This document shows, piece after piece, positions 17,413-25,407 of a stretch of 64,000 nt of DNA. Position numbers and translations under genes: made by a program. The stretch lies in assembly GCA_020636325.1 (NCBI GenBank), contig JACJYC010000004.1:62001-126000 (forward strand), written 5' to 3'. The notes under the pieces were generated by a model. That model was not told the origin of the DNA, ran no database searches, and worked only from the letters and a program-made list of their open reading frames with translations. Every line of letters begins with the position of its first letter. Position 1 is the stretch's first letter. Origin of the DNA: Lewinellaceae bacterium. GTDB lineage: Bacteria; Bacteroidota; Bacteroidia; Chitinophagales; Saprospiraceae.

Positions 17413-19359
17413 CCCCAACACTTTCCTGATCCGCGCAGATTCCGGTTGGATCGCCAGTCCGCGCTGCCCGGTCTGAACGGCATCGTTTTGCTGTCCGGCC
17501 ATGGCATAGGTTTCTGTCAGGTCTTCCAGCAGCAGGATGTTGTTCGGGTCGATCTTCAGGCCGTAATTGAGGTATTGGATCGCCAGCGGGAAATTTCGTT
17601 TTTCCACCGCCAGCAACTGGTAGGCTGCCCGGTGGTAGAAATCGGTCATTTTCCGGGCCGGCGCCCGGTTATTGACGTATTCCAGGTACTGGGTGATGAA
17701 ATCGACCGGCCGTGCCGCCAGGAGCTGGTAAAAGCCGTCCAGCAGGTTGTCGATATTGCCGTCCATCTGGTAGTAACCGGCTACAAGGCCGCCTTTGCAG
17801 GTCAGCGCATCGGTATATTCCGGGTAGATCTCCAATGCGCGGTCAACATACGGCGTGGCTTCGTCAAACAGGGCTTTTTTCCGGGTTTGGTCGGTTTCAT
17901 CCACCCCGGCGCGGTACAGGGAATAGGCCATATAGCTGTTGGCGCGCGCCGAATTGACGGACACTTTGATCGCCGCCCGGTTGAGGGTCATTTCGTTCTC
18001 CCAGTCCGGTACGCGGGTAACCGTCTTCACCGCATACCCGGCCGCGATCAACCCCAGCAATCCCAGACTGAACCAGGCATTGCGCGGCGCCCCAAGCTTT
18101 AATTTTTCGGGCAGGTACTCAACCGCCAACCAGGCCAGCGCCAGGCAGAAACCCGCAGAGGAGAAATACACGAAGCGCTCGTTCATCGGCGCGCCGACTG
18201 AAATCACGATATTCGAGACAATGGAAAGCGTAGCGAAATAAAAGAAGATCGACCAGGACAATACCGGCTTTTTCCGGAATACCCGGACGGCAATATAGAT
18301 CAGCCCCAGATTAAGGAAAAGGGAAAGCAGCGCCCGCCAATCCCCCCAATTCATGAGCGGCACCTGATACGGGTAATAATCGTGGGTCAGCGGGTGGGGA
18401 AAGAACAGCAGTTGAAGGTACTTGCCCAGGGTATAGGTGATCATGGCCGATCGCTGCCCGGGGGAAAGCCCGTAAAACGGATTGTTCATGATCCCGGTGA
18501 TCTCCTGGCCGCTGTCCAGCAAAAAACCGATGACGCTGACCCGGATGACCAGATAAACAATGAACGCGGCGAACAACGGCGCCATCGCGGTCAGGATCCG
18601 GCGCCAGGGCGTTTTCGCGAACAGGTACAAAGCTGCCGGGATCACCGCCAGAAAAGTCAGGGCATTCTCCTTGGCCAGCAGCGCCAGCAGGAATACGGGA
18701 CCCGCCAGGGCAAGGTCCGCTATTTTACGGTAAACCGCGTACCGGTAACTGAAATAAAATGCCCCCAATGACAGCAACAGCGCCAGGATCTCATCCCTGC
18801 CCTTGATGTTGGCGACCACCTCGGTGTGGATCGGATGCAGGATGAACAGCACAGCGGCCAGCATCGGCAAGGCCATATGCCATTTCCGGTCTTTATCCTG
18901 CCGCAGAAACAGCGCAAGTACCCTGAACAACAGCAGCCCGGTCAATGCGTAAAAAAGGATATTCAGAAAATGGCTGTTGCGCGGATTCAAACCCCAGAAA
19001 TGGTGCTCAACGGCAAAAGTGGCGATGGACAGCGGGCGATACCTCGATCCCGCTACCAGGTTTTTCTGCTCGCCCAGGTAGCCTGTAAAGCTCTCGGTGG
19101 AAAATATGTCGCCGATACCGGCCAGGCCCTTTTTGACGAAGTTGTTTTCCGACAGTACGATCTTGTCGTCCAGCACGTAGCCGTATTTCAGGGATGCCCC
19201 GTACAGCGCAAAGGGTAAGATCAACAGGATGACCGCGCCGGGCCAGTTCCTTTTCCAGAACCCGGTCTGGGATGCGGGTTTGGGAGCCGCCTTCACTGCC
19301 GGGGAAGGGCTCGTCCTTTTGGCCGGGTTGCCGGTCGGTTTTTTCTTGGGTTTGCTCAT
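17407..19359 (-). CDS. TMTC-like polytopic glycosyltransferase with C-terminal TPR repeats
   Basis: 650 residues from ATG 19359. A basic, Lys/Pro-rich cytoplasmic tail (1-45) is followed by roughly ten hydrophobic segments to about residue 440, then TPR-like helices. The first loop has YVLDDKIVLSENNFVKKG (a GT-C style acidic DD), GSRYRPLSIATFAVEHHFWG, and HPIHTEVVANIKGRDEILAL. The last closely resembles the HPIHTEAVAGVVGRAD motif of TMTC/DUF1736 proteins, a GT-C family that O-mannosylates proteins in animals. The bacterial role is not established; transfer of a lipid-linked sugar to envelope proteins is a reasonable guess. The stop lies in a minisatellite. Confidence 0.78.
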   Translation of the reverse strand: MSKPKKKPTGNPAKRTSPSPAVKAAPKPASQTGFWKRNWPGAVILLILPFALYGASLKYGYVLDDKIVLSENNFVKKGLAGIGDIFSTESFTGYLGEQKNLVAGSRYRPLSIATFAVEHHFWGLNPRNSHFLNILFYALTGLLLFRVLALFLRQDKDRKWHMALPMLAAVLFILHPIHTEVVANIKGRDEILALLLSLGAFYFSYRYAVYRKIADLALAGPVFLLALLAKENALTFLAVIPAALYLFAKTPWRRILTAMAPLFAAFIVYLVIRVSVIGFLLDSGQEITGIMNNPFYGLSPGQRSAMITYTLGKYLQLLFFPHPLTHDYYPYQVPLMNWGDWRALLSLFLNLGLIYIAVRVFRKKPVLSWSIFFYFATLSIVSNIVISVGAPMNERFVYFSSAGFCLALAWLAVEYLPEKLKLGAPRNAWFSLGLLGLIAAGYAVKTVTRVPDWENEMTLNRAAIKVSVNSARANSYMAYSLYRAGVDETDQTRKKALFDEATPYVDRALEIYPEYTDALTCKGGLVAGYYQMDGNIDNLLDGFYQLLAARPVDFITQYLEYVNNRAPARKMTDFYHRAAYQLLAVEKRNFPLAIQYLNYGLKIDPNNILLLEDLTETYAMAGQQNDAVQTGQRGLAIQPESARIRKVLGN

Positions 19360-19420
19360 GACAAGTAGTTGGCGACAAAGATAAAAGCCTCCGCAGTTCA
19401 ACGCAACTTTTGCCCTAAAG

Positions 19421-20410
19421 TTATGGTTCGGTCAACCGGAAGGTCCTTTGAGCCGGGTCGTAGTCGATCCGGTAGTCGGTCTCCGGAACGGATTCCGGGT
19501 TCAGGCCGGTCAGGCGAAGCGGGTTGAGGAAGGCCGTTTTCAACAGGTCCTCGGGCCGGAGGTCGACATTGGCGGCCAGGTAGTTCATGCAGCGCAACAT
19601 GCTGAACGAAGAACCGGCCAGGAATTTTTTAACGGGGTTCCACAGCTTGCCGTCCTCTTCCAGGGAAATCTCATTGCTCGGGGTGGCGTACCGGCCTGGC
19701 GGGAGCCCTGCAAAAGGCGATGCATCGCTGATCACGGCGACCCGGTCGGGGCCTTTTACCTTGATAATGACCCGGAGCAATTCGAGGCTCAGGTGAAAAC
19801 CGTCCGGTATCACGGTAGCTGACAGTCCGTCGATCAGAAACGCCGACCAGAGCGGATTTTTGTGTTTGCCGAGCTCGTGCGGAATGCTGTTGCCGAGGTG
19901 GGTGAAGGCCTTTGCGCCGTGTTCAACCATCTCCAGCAGGTCCGCGGTTTCGCATTTCTGATGGGCCAGGAAGACGGAAATACCCATTGAAACAGCTTTT
20001 TTCGCCAGTTCGTCAGCGCCGGGTTGGCCGGCGGCCATGGTCAAAATCCGTATCTTGCCGTCCGCCCAGACCTGAAATTGTCGCAGCAGCTCCGGGTCGG
20101 GATCCAGCGCCCATTCCGGTTTATGCGCGCCGATATAGCCGGGCAGCGGGCAGAGGAACGGGCCTTCGACATGGATGCCCAAGGCATGTTTTCCCCAGAT
20201 CCGGTCTGACATGGCGCGGGCGAGGATGGGCAGGTTCCGTTCGAAAAGCGCAAGGGGCGAGGTGACGATGGTCGGGAAAAAACCCCTGGCGCCGCTTTTG
20301 ACAATGGCTTCAAATGCCCGGATCGCGTCCGCTTCGGTCAGGTCGGGAGAGGAAAAATCAATGCCGATATATCCGTTGATCTGGAGATCGATGAGTCCTG
20401 GAAAATTCAT
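19421..20410 (-). CDS. nagA: N-acetylglucosamine-6-phosphate deacetylase, short form
   Basis: 329 residues, about 50 fewer than most NagA proteins: it begins directly at FPGLIDLQINGYIGIDF, lacking the usual N-terminal beta-sandwich strands. Metal and substrate motifs remain: GIHVEGPFLCP (Glu ligand), FLAHQKCE and AFTHLGNS (His region), ATVIPDGFHL, and VISDASPFAG (catalytic Asp). NagA removes acetate from GlcNAc-6-P, feeding amino sugars from cell-wall recycling or chitin into fructose-6-P. No nagB or transporter lies nearby. It may act on a related N-acetyl sugar phosphate; the short form makes the exact substrate less certain. Confidence 0.82.
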   Translation of the reverse strand: MNFPGLIDLQINGYIGIDFSSPDLTEADAIRAFEAIVKSGARGFFPTIVTSPLALFERNLPILARAMSDRIWGKHALGIHVEGPFLCPLPGYIGAHKPEWALDPDPELLRQFQVWADGKIRILTMAAGQPGADELAKKAVSMGISVFLAHQKCETADLLEMVEHGAKAFTHLGNSIPHELGKHKNPLWSAFLIDGLSATVIPDGFHLSLELLRVIIKVKGPDRVAVISDASPFAGLPPGRYATPSNEISLEEDGKLWNPVKKFLAGSSFSMLRCMNYLAANVDLRPEDLLKTAFLNPLRLTGLNPESVPETDYRIDYDPAQRTFRLTEP

Positions 20411-20543
20411 TGGCCGTCGGTTTTGGAATGCTTTTCGGGTTGGAGCGGTGCTGCGGAATTTGAATACATTGCCCCAAATTTGAACTTACAGGCAATATTA
20501 ATCCTTATTCATGAAAACAACCTTTTCGAATCATTCCGGAATT

Positions 20544-21221
20544 ATGAAAAAATTAACCTGGCTCATGTTGATCCTCCTGACGGGGGCTTGCAATAACAGT
20601 TCAACACCCGGCGAGGAAGCTGTTGAAAATGAAGGCGATACCACGGCTGAATCCGCAACGCCTGAAGCAGCGCCCGCCAAGATCATCTTTTTCGGCAACA
20701 GCCTGACCGCCGCCTACGGACTCGACCCCGCCCAGGGATTTGTAGCCCTTGTCCAGGAACGGCTGGATTCACTCGGCCTCCGGTACAAGGCCGTTAATGC
20801 CGGCTTGAGCGGTGAAACCACTTCCGGCGGCAACGAACGCGTGGACTGGGTCCTGGACCAGGGCGTTGACATTTTTGTCCTGGAACTCGGCGGGAATGAC
20901 GGCCTCCGCGGCATCGACCCCAAGGTCAGTTACCAGAACCTGGTTTCCATCATCGAAAAGGTCAAAAAGGCCGCTCCCGAAGCAAAGATCATCCTCGCCG
21001 GCATGGAAGCCCCGCCCAATATGGGAAAAACCTACACCGACGAATTCCGGAGCATCTACCCCCGCCTGGCCAAAGAATTTGACGTAAAGCTCATCCCCTT
21101 TCTGCTCGAAGGCGTCGGCGGCATCCCCGATTTGAACCAGGCTGACGGCATTCACCCCAACGTGAAAGGACAGAAAATCGTTTTGGAGAACGTCTGGAAG
21201 GTGTTGAAGGGGATGTTATAG
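20544..21221 (+). CDS. SGNH-hydrolase lipoprotein, arylesterase/lysophospholipase TesA-like
   Basis: 225 residues from ATG 20544, chosen because it opens a classical lipoprotein signal (MKKLTWLMLILLTGAC); an alternative ATG is at 20511. An acidic, Thr/Glu-rich linker (20-55) precedes the hydrolase. Block I is FFGNSLTAAYGL, with Asn in place of the usual Asp before the nucleophile Ser. Block II is GLSGETTSGG, block III LELGGNDGLRG, and block V ADGIHPN with the catalytic Asp and His. It is a periplasmic or outer-membrane esterase or thioesterase acting on small acyl esters. It is convergent with tsaD across a repeat-filled 250-bp gap. Confidence 0.9.
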   Translation: MKKLTWLMLILLTGACNNSSTPGEEAVENEGDTTAESATPEAAPAKIIFFGNSLTAAYGLDPAQGFVALVQERLDSLGLRYKAVNAGLSGETTSGGNERVDWVLDQGVDIFVLELGGNDGLRGIDPKVSYQNLVSIIEKVKKAAPEAKIILAGMEAPPNMGKTYTDEFRSIYPRLAKEFDVKLIPFLLEGVGGIPDLNQADGIHPNVKGQKIVLENVWKVLKGML

Positions 21222-21222
21222 G

Positions 21223-21284
21223 TTTATTGTTGTTTATGGTTGTTTGTTGTTGTTTGTTGTTGTTTGTTGTTGTTTGTTGTTGTT
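21223..21284 (+). repeat. GTT-rich minisatellite after esterase stop
   Basis: Repeats of TTGTTGTTTG run from just after the esterase stop codon. The sense strand has no C in this array. Confidence 0.9.
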
Positions 21285-21295
21285 GGCCCCACCAT

Positions 21296-21471
21296 CCTAA
21301 ACAACAATAAACCATCATAAACCATCATAAACCATCATAAACCACAATAAACCACCATAAACCATCACAAACCACAATAAACCATCATAAACCATCATAA
21401 ACCACCATAAACCATCATAAACCATCACAAACCACAATAAACCATCATAAACCACCATAAACCACCATAAC
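21296..21471 (-). repeat. 10-bp minisatellite (TTTATGATGG) ending at the tsaD stop
   Basis: About 17 imperfect copies of the unit TTTATGATGG/TTTATGGTGG (minus-strand reading), abutting the tsaD stop codon. On each side of this convergent gap the array is G/T-rich on the sense strand of its own neighbouring gene, so the two arrays are roughly mirror-image. Confidence 0.92.
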
Positions 21472-21472
21472 C

Positions 21473-22474
21473 TCAAACACTCCAGCGCACCAGCGGCCCA
21501 ACATCCTGCCCGGAAAATTCGCCTTTGAGGTATTTGTAATAACCCGCTACGGCGATCATGCCGGCATTGTCCGTACAGTACTCCAGTTTGGGGATGTAGG
21601 TATTCCAGCCCAGGCGCTTGCCGGCTGATTCAACGGCGCTGCGCAGGCCTGAATTGGCGGAAACCCCGCCGGCTACGGCGATTTCCCGGATGCCGGTTTC
21701 AGCGGCGGCTTTTTCGAGTTTGTCCATTAAGGTGTTCACGATGATCTGTTGCACGGAGGCGCAGATATCCGCCAGGTTGTTGCGGATGAATTCGGGGTCT
21801 TTTTCCAGTGCTTGCCGGAGGAAATAAAGGATGGCGGTTTTGAGGCCGCTGAAACTGAAATCCAACCCCGGGATCTGCGGGCGGGGAAAGGGAAATCGGG
21901 GAGTCCCCTGCCGGGCCAGTTTGTCGATCAGCGGGCCTGCCGGATAATCGAGGCCGAGCAGTTTTCCGGTTTTGTCGAAGGCCTCGCCGGCCGCGTCGTC
22001 GAGGGTATGGCCCAGGACTTCCATGTTCAGGGGGTCCTTTACCCGTACGATCTGGGTATGGCCGCCGGATACCGTCAGGCAGAGGAACGGGAATGCCGGG
22101 TACGGCGGTTCGGCGAAATGGGCCAATACGTGGGCCTGCATGTGATTGACCTCCACCAACGGGATATCCAGGCTCAGCGCGAGGGCTTTGGCAAAGGATA
22201 CCCCGACGATCAGCGAGCCGGCCAGACCCGGACCGCGGGTGAAAGCCACCGCAGAAAGCTCCTCCAACCCAACACCGGCTTTTTTCAGGGCGGCATCCAC
22301 CACCGGGACAATATGCACCTGGTGCGCCCTGGAGGCGACCTCCGGCACCACGCCGCCGTACAACTTGTGCGCCTCCTGGCCCGCAACGAGATTGCTCAGC
22401 ACTGCCCCGTCCCGCAGAATGGCCGCCGAAGTGTCGTCGCACGAGGATTCTATTCCCAAAATTGTGGTCTGCAT
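21473..22474 (-). CDS. tsaD: tRNA N6-adenosine threonylcarbamoyltransferase TsaD
   Basis: 333 residues from ATG 22474. TsaD transfers threonylcarbamoyl from TC-AMP to A37 of ANN-decoding tRNAs, with TsaB and TsaE. Visible motifs: ILGIESSCDDTSAAI (ATPase/ASKHA phosphate loop), EVASRAHQ, FTRGPGLAGSL, the metal-binding VNHMQAHVLAH with HxxxH, LTVSGGHTQI, and AVAGGVSANSGLR. Length and order match the family. It is divergent from the gene at 22623 with a 148-bp gap. Confidence 0.97.
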   Translation of the reverse strand: MQTTILGIESSCDDTSAAILRDGAVLSNLVAGQEAHKLYGGVVPEVASRAHQVHIVPVVDAALKKAGVGLEELSAVAFTRGPGLAGSLIVGVSFAKALALSLDIPLVEVNHMQAHVLAHFAEPPYPAFPFLCLTVSGGHTQIVRVKDPLNMEVLGHTLDDAAGEAFDKTGKLLGLDYPAGPLIDKLARQGTPRFPFPRPQIPGLDFSFSGLKTAILYFLRQALEKDPEFIRNNLADICASVQQIIVNTLMDKLEKAAAETGIREIAVAGGVSANSGLRSAVESAGKRLGWNTYIPKLEYCTDNAGMIAVAGYYKYLKGEFSGQDVGPLVRWSV

Positions 22475-22622
22475 ATTCAATTTTTACACGCCAAACCCGG
22501 TAAAAATGGCATCTTTACAGGGATAATGGTTGTCCGGACCGGCAAATTTCGATAATTTCTGGTTAAAGGCGCGCCACTGTTTCAAACGGATTGCTTAATA
22601 TTGCACCAAAACAAATCGAAAA

Positions 22623-23207
22623 ATGAGATTAGTCGTAAACATCGTCCTATTACTAATTATCGTACTGCTTGGTTGGGTACTCATCCAAAGCATACGCGAA
22701 CCTATTGCTTTTCAGGCCGAAAGGACCAAGCGGGAAGATGCTGTAATTGAACGTTTAAGGCAAATCCGCACCACTCAGGAAATGTTCCGGTCCATCAAAG
22801 GCGGTTTCGCGCCTTCTTTCGACTCCCTGATCAAAGTGCTTTCAACCGAAAAATTCGCTACCATAAAGGTGATCGGCGACCCCGATGACCCCAATTTTAC
22901 CGGTACTGTTCAGTTTGATACCATTTTCACGCCGGCGATCGACTCGATCAAGCGGCTGGGCATCAACCTCGATTCGCTGCGCTATGTGCCTTACGGCGAA
23001 AATCACGCCACTTTCGACATCCAGGCCGATACCATCACCTACCAGAGCACCAATGTGCCGGTTGTGGAAGTAGGCGTTCCGAGGGAAAAATTCATGGGGC
23101 CATACAAAGACAAGCGTTTCGCGCGTTATGATCAGAAGTACGATCCCAAAAAGCCGATCAAATTCGGCAATATGGGCGCACCGAACTTGTCAGGCAACTG
23201 GGAATGA
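22623..23207 (+). CDS. Conserved membrane-anchored protein of unknown function
   Basis: 194 residues. One N-terminal transmembrane helix (about 3-23, VVNIVLLLIIVLLGWVLIQS) is followed by a charged helix (IRTTQEMFRSIKGGFAPSF) and a soluble domain with repeated short beta strands. The layout, a hydrophobic anchor then a long helix with a conserved GGFA.SFDSL, is somewhat pilin-like, but no prepilin cleavage site is visible. The stop overlaps the DUF3822 gene by 4 bp (ATGA), so these are coupled. From position in the DUF3822-rsmD operon it is probably a Bacteroidota-specific accessory; function unknown. Confidence 0.8.
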   Translation: MRLVVNIVLLLIIVLLGWVLIQSIREPIAFQAERTKREDAVIERLRQIRTTQEMFRSIKGGFAPSFDSLIKVLSTEKFATIKVIGDPDDPNFTGTVQFDTIFTPAIDSIKRLGINLDSLRYVPYGENHATFDIQADTITYQSTNVPVVEVGVPREKFMGPYKDKRFARYDQKYDPKKPIKFGNMGAPNLSGNWE

Positions 23208-24043
23208 TCAAATTTGACCTTGTAGAAGACCGATTTTCGGTAAATGATACTTTATCGTGCAAGCTGTCCATCCTGGTCGGGGTGGACAGCTTCGCGTATA
23301 TGGTCGTCGACGATCACAATCACATCAAGGTCATCCGCGAATACGATTTTGATAAAAGGCTCCATCGCCACCGCTGGCTGGACCAAACCCTGAACGCCGA
23401 TAAATGGCTTCAGGCCGGTTACAGCCATACCCGCATCGCTATCGACGATTCGAGAATGGCGCTGTCTCCCAAACGCTTGTTCCGGGAAGAGGAAAAACGG
23501 AGCTACCTGGCTCACCTCTCCTCCGCTGCCGCCGCCCCGGAGGTGGATGTCGAAGAAGTCGACGGATTCGGCGCCGTCCTGGTATACAGCGTATTGCCGG
23601 AGATCAAACAGCGCCTCGAACAAGCTTTCCCGGAGGCGGAATGGACCCATCTCAATGCCTGCCTGCTGAAAGCCCTTAACCAGCACGGACAAAACCAGCC
23701 CGGATTTCACCTTTGGGTGCTGGTAAAGGACAAGCAGTTGAAGATCATGGCCTTCGACAGGGGAGCTTTGCATTTTATCAACTCTTTTCCCTTTTATTCG
23801 GCCCATGATTTTCTGTATTATATCATGCTGGTTTGCCAACAGGTCGGCGTCAAACCCAAAGACACCCCGCTCTATCTGGCCGGCCGGCTCATGGCCGATT
23901 CTGAAATTTACCGGAGGCTGGAACGGTATATGCCCAAGCTCCATTTCTGGGTACCCCCAACCTCGCTTGTGCCGGGAGATAAGGTGAAAGCGCTGCCGTC
24001 CTATTTTTTTGCCGACCTGCTCGCTACCCGGCAATTCGGTTGA
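23204..24043 (+). CDS. DUF3822 family protein (actin-like ATPase fold)
   Basis: 279 residues beginning at an ATGA overlap with the upstream gene. It matches the DUF3822 pattern common in Bacteroidota: N-terminal strands with SILVGVDSFAYMVVDD, a central AIDDSRMALSPKRLF segment, and a late HFINSFPFYSAHDFLYYIM block followed by PLYLAGRLM. The family has a predicted RNaseH/actin-like fold and is usually next to rsmD, as here (35 bp upstream). Its biochemical role is not known; a link to ribosome maturation is inferred from this fixed neighbourhood only. Confidence 0.85.
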   Translation: MIKFDLVEDRFSVNDTLSCKLSILVGVDSFAYMVVDDHNHIKVIREYDFDKRLHRHRWLDQTLNADKWLQAGYSHTRIAIDDSRMALSPKRLFREEEKRSYLAHLSSAAAAPEVDVEEVDGFGAVLVYSVLPEIKQRLEQAFPEAEWTHLNACLLKALNQHGQNQPGFHLWVLVKDKQLKIMAFDRGALHFINSFPFYSAHDFLYYIMLVCQQVGVKPKDTPLYLAGRLMADSEIYRRLERYMPKLHFWVPPTSLVPGDKVKALPSYFFADLLATRQFG

Positions 24044-24078
24044 CCGAATGCCCTGCAGGCCGTTCAACGCCCATTATT

Positions 24079-24624
24079 ATGAGGATAATCGGAGGAAAAT
24101 TCAAAGGCAGGCGTTTTTATCCCCCGGCGGATAAATGGCCTACCCGCCCGACAACGGACTTTGCCAAGGAAGGATTATTCAACATCCTGAACAATACTTT
24201 TGATTTTGAGGAGATCAAGGTGCTGGACCTGTTCGGCGGCACCGGCAACCACAGCTATGAGTTCATCTCCAGAGGATGTGAAGACGTAACCTATGTCGAC
24301 AAATTCGGTTCCTGCGTTGATTTCGTCAAAAAAACGGCCGCCCAGTTAGGTCTGGCCGGCGAACTGAAAATCTTCCGTTCGGACGTCTTCAAATTCATCG
24401 CCGGTTGCCGCGATCAGTTCGACTATATTTTTGCGGGCCCGCCCTACGGCCTGCCCAACCTCGACCAGATCCCCGGACTGATTTTTGAACACAAACTCCT
24501 GAAGCCCGGCGGATGGCTCGTGCTGGAACATAACCCGCACCACGATTTCAAGACCCATCCCCATTTTATTCAGGATCGGCACTACGGCAAGACCATCTTC
24601 AGCATTTTCGAACAGGAACTATAA
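24079..24624 (+). CDS. rsmD: 16S rRNA (guanine966-N2)-methyltransferase RsmD with altered DPPY motif
   Basis: 181 residues from ATG 24079 (MRIIGGKFKGRRFYPP, the usual RsmD start). RsmD methylates G966 of 16S rRNA with S-adenosylmethionine. Present are the N-terminal RPTTDFAKEGLFNIL segment and the SAM loop VLDLFGGTGNHSYEF. The catalytic motif IV, normally (D/N)PPY, reads AGPPY: residue 120 is Gly (GGC at 24436-24438), one base away from GAC Asp. That residue positions the target amine, so activity may be lowered or lost, or the base may be an error. It is the third gene of the 22623-24624 operon. Confidence 0.92.
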   Translation: MRIIGGKFKGRRFYPPADKWPTRPTTDFAKEGLFNILNNTFDFEEIKVLDLFGGTGNHSYEFISRGCEDVTYVDKFGSCVDFVKKTAAQLGLAGELKIFRSDVFKFIAGCRDQFDYIFAGPPYGLPNLDQIPGLIFEHKLLKPGGWLVLEHNPHHDFKTHPHFIQDRHYGKTIFSIFEQEL

Positions 24625-24645
24625 CCCTGTTTTTTTCGTTTTGTA

Positions 24646-25143
24646 ATGAAAGCTTTCATCAACATGAATTTCTTTACCCGGCTTTTGACCCACTGCGCAT
24701 CCTGCGCATCCCTTCCGGTCCTCTTTATCCTGCTGACGGCAAACCCGCAGGAAGTTCGGGCCCAGGAAGCTTTTGTCGGGAAATGGAAAGGCGTGATCAC
24801 CCAAAACGACGGCGGCTACCGGTCCCTGTACGATTTCGAAATGTATTTCCGACAGGTCGGCAGAAACCTGGAAGGCCGGTCCTACGTGAAAGTGGATGAG
24901 ATCTACGCCGAAATGGAACTGACCGCTTTTGTGATGGACGATAAGACCATCCAGTTCACAGAAGTCAAAATCGTGGACAGCAAAAAAGTGGATAACCTGG
25001 AATGGTGCTTCAAGAGCGGCAAACTTACCCTGGTCAAGGAATTGGGCCAGTTGAAACTGGTCGGCCCCTGGGAAGGTTTTTCCGCCTACGGCCCCTGCAT
25101 TCCCGGCCGGATCATCCTGGTGAAGGAAATCCCCCGCGCCTGA
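24646..25143 (+). CDS. Small secreted protein, lipocalin-like, unknown function
   Basis: 165 residues; starts at 24646 or 24664 are both possible. The N-terminus is a Sec signal (LPVLFILLTANPQEVRAQE) with an unusual HCASCAS stretch. The mature part begins FVGKWKGVITQNDGGYRS and contains about eight predicted strands with a conserved GRSYVKVDEIYAEMEL, one Cys near WCFKSGK and another near GPCIPG. This looks like a small beta-barrel domain of the type found in Bacteroidota secreted proteins. It follows rsmD by about 20 bp but is probably functionally separate. No function assigned. Confidence 0.72.
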   Translation: MKAFINMNFFTRLLTHCASCASLPVLFILLTANPQEVRAQEAFVGKWKGVITQNDGGYRSLYDFEMYFRQVGRNLEGRSYVKVDEIYAEMELTAFVMDDKTIQFTEVKIVDSKKVDNLEWCFKSGKLTLVKELGQLKLVGPWEGFSAYGPCIPGRIILVKEIPRA

Positions 25144-25254
25144 CCCTGGCCATTGGATCGATTTTTGGAATGTTGCGAATGAATCCCTGCCGGCCGGTCT
25201 CCTATGCGCCATAGCCGCTTCGGCGACGGGGCACAGGCGGGGATTAAGCTGACC

Positions 25255-25360
25255 AACCGACGGATGCTAAAATTCGAACCAATCCAACCAATCGACCATG
25301 CCGCGGCGTGGCGAACCAATCGAACCAATCCAACCAATCGAACCAATCGAACCAATTAAA
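25255..25360 (+). repeat. AACCAATCG minisatellite upstream of argS
   Basis: Tandem copies of AACCAATCG/AACCAATCC. They are interrupted by a short GCCGCGGCGTGGCG palindrome-like insert, also seen at 53550 and 52680. This fills most of the 264-bp gap before argS. Upstream, 25203-25230 contains a CCGCTTCGGCG-type hairpin. Confidence 0.85.
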
Positions 25361-25376
25361 TAACAGAATAAGGTCT

Positions 25377-25384
25377 TATATTTG
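25377..25384 (+). promoter_or_regulatory. -7 box (TATATTTG) of argS
   Basis: TATATTTG is a perfect TAnnTTTG -7 element 24 bp upstream of the argS ATG. A TTTG -33 box is not visible at the expected distance, because the minisatellite reaches into that position. Confidence 0.5.
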
Positions 25385-25407
25385 GCCGCCGAATCCATTT
25401 TGTCTGT

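Noticed and set aside
17202..17507. N-terminal extension of the GH13 protein
   Set aside because: The extra residues (IDSIDSID pattern) are translated minisatellite; the ATG at 17201 gives the signal peptide.
21296..21471. Possible CRISPR array
   Set aside because: The units are 10 bp and contiguous with no unique spacers, and no cas genes are present.
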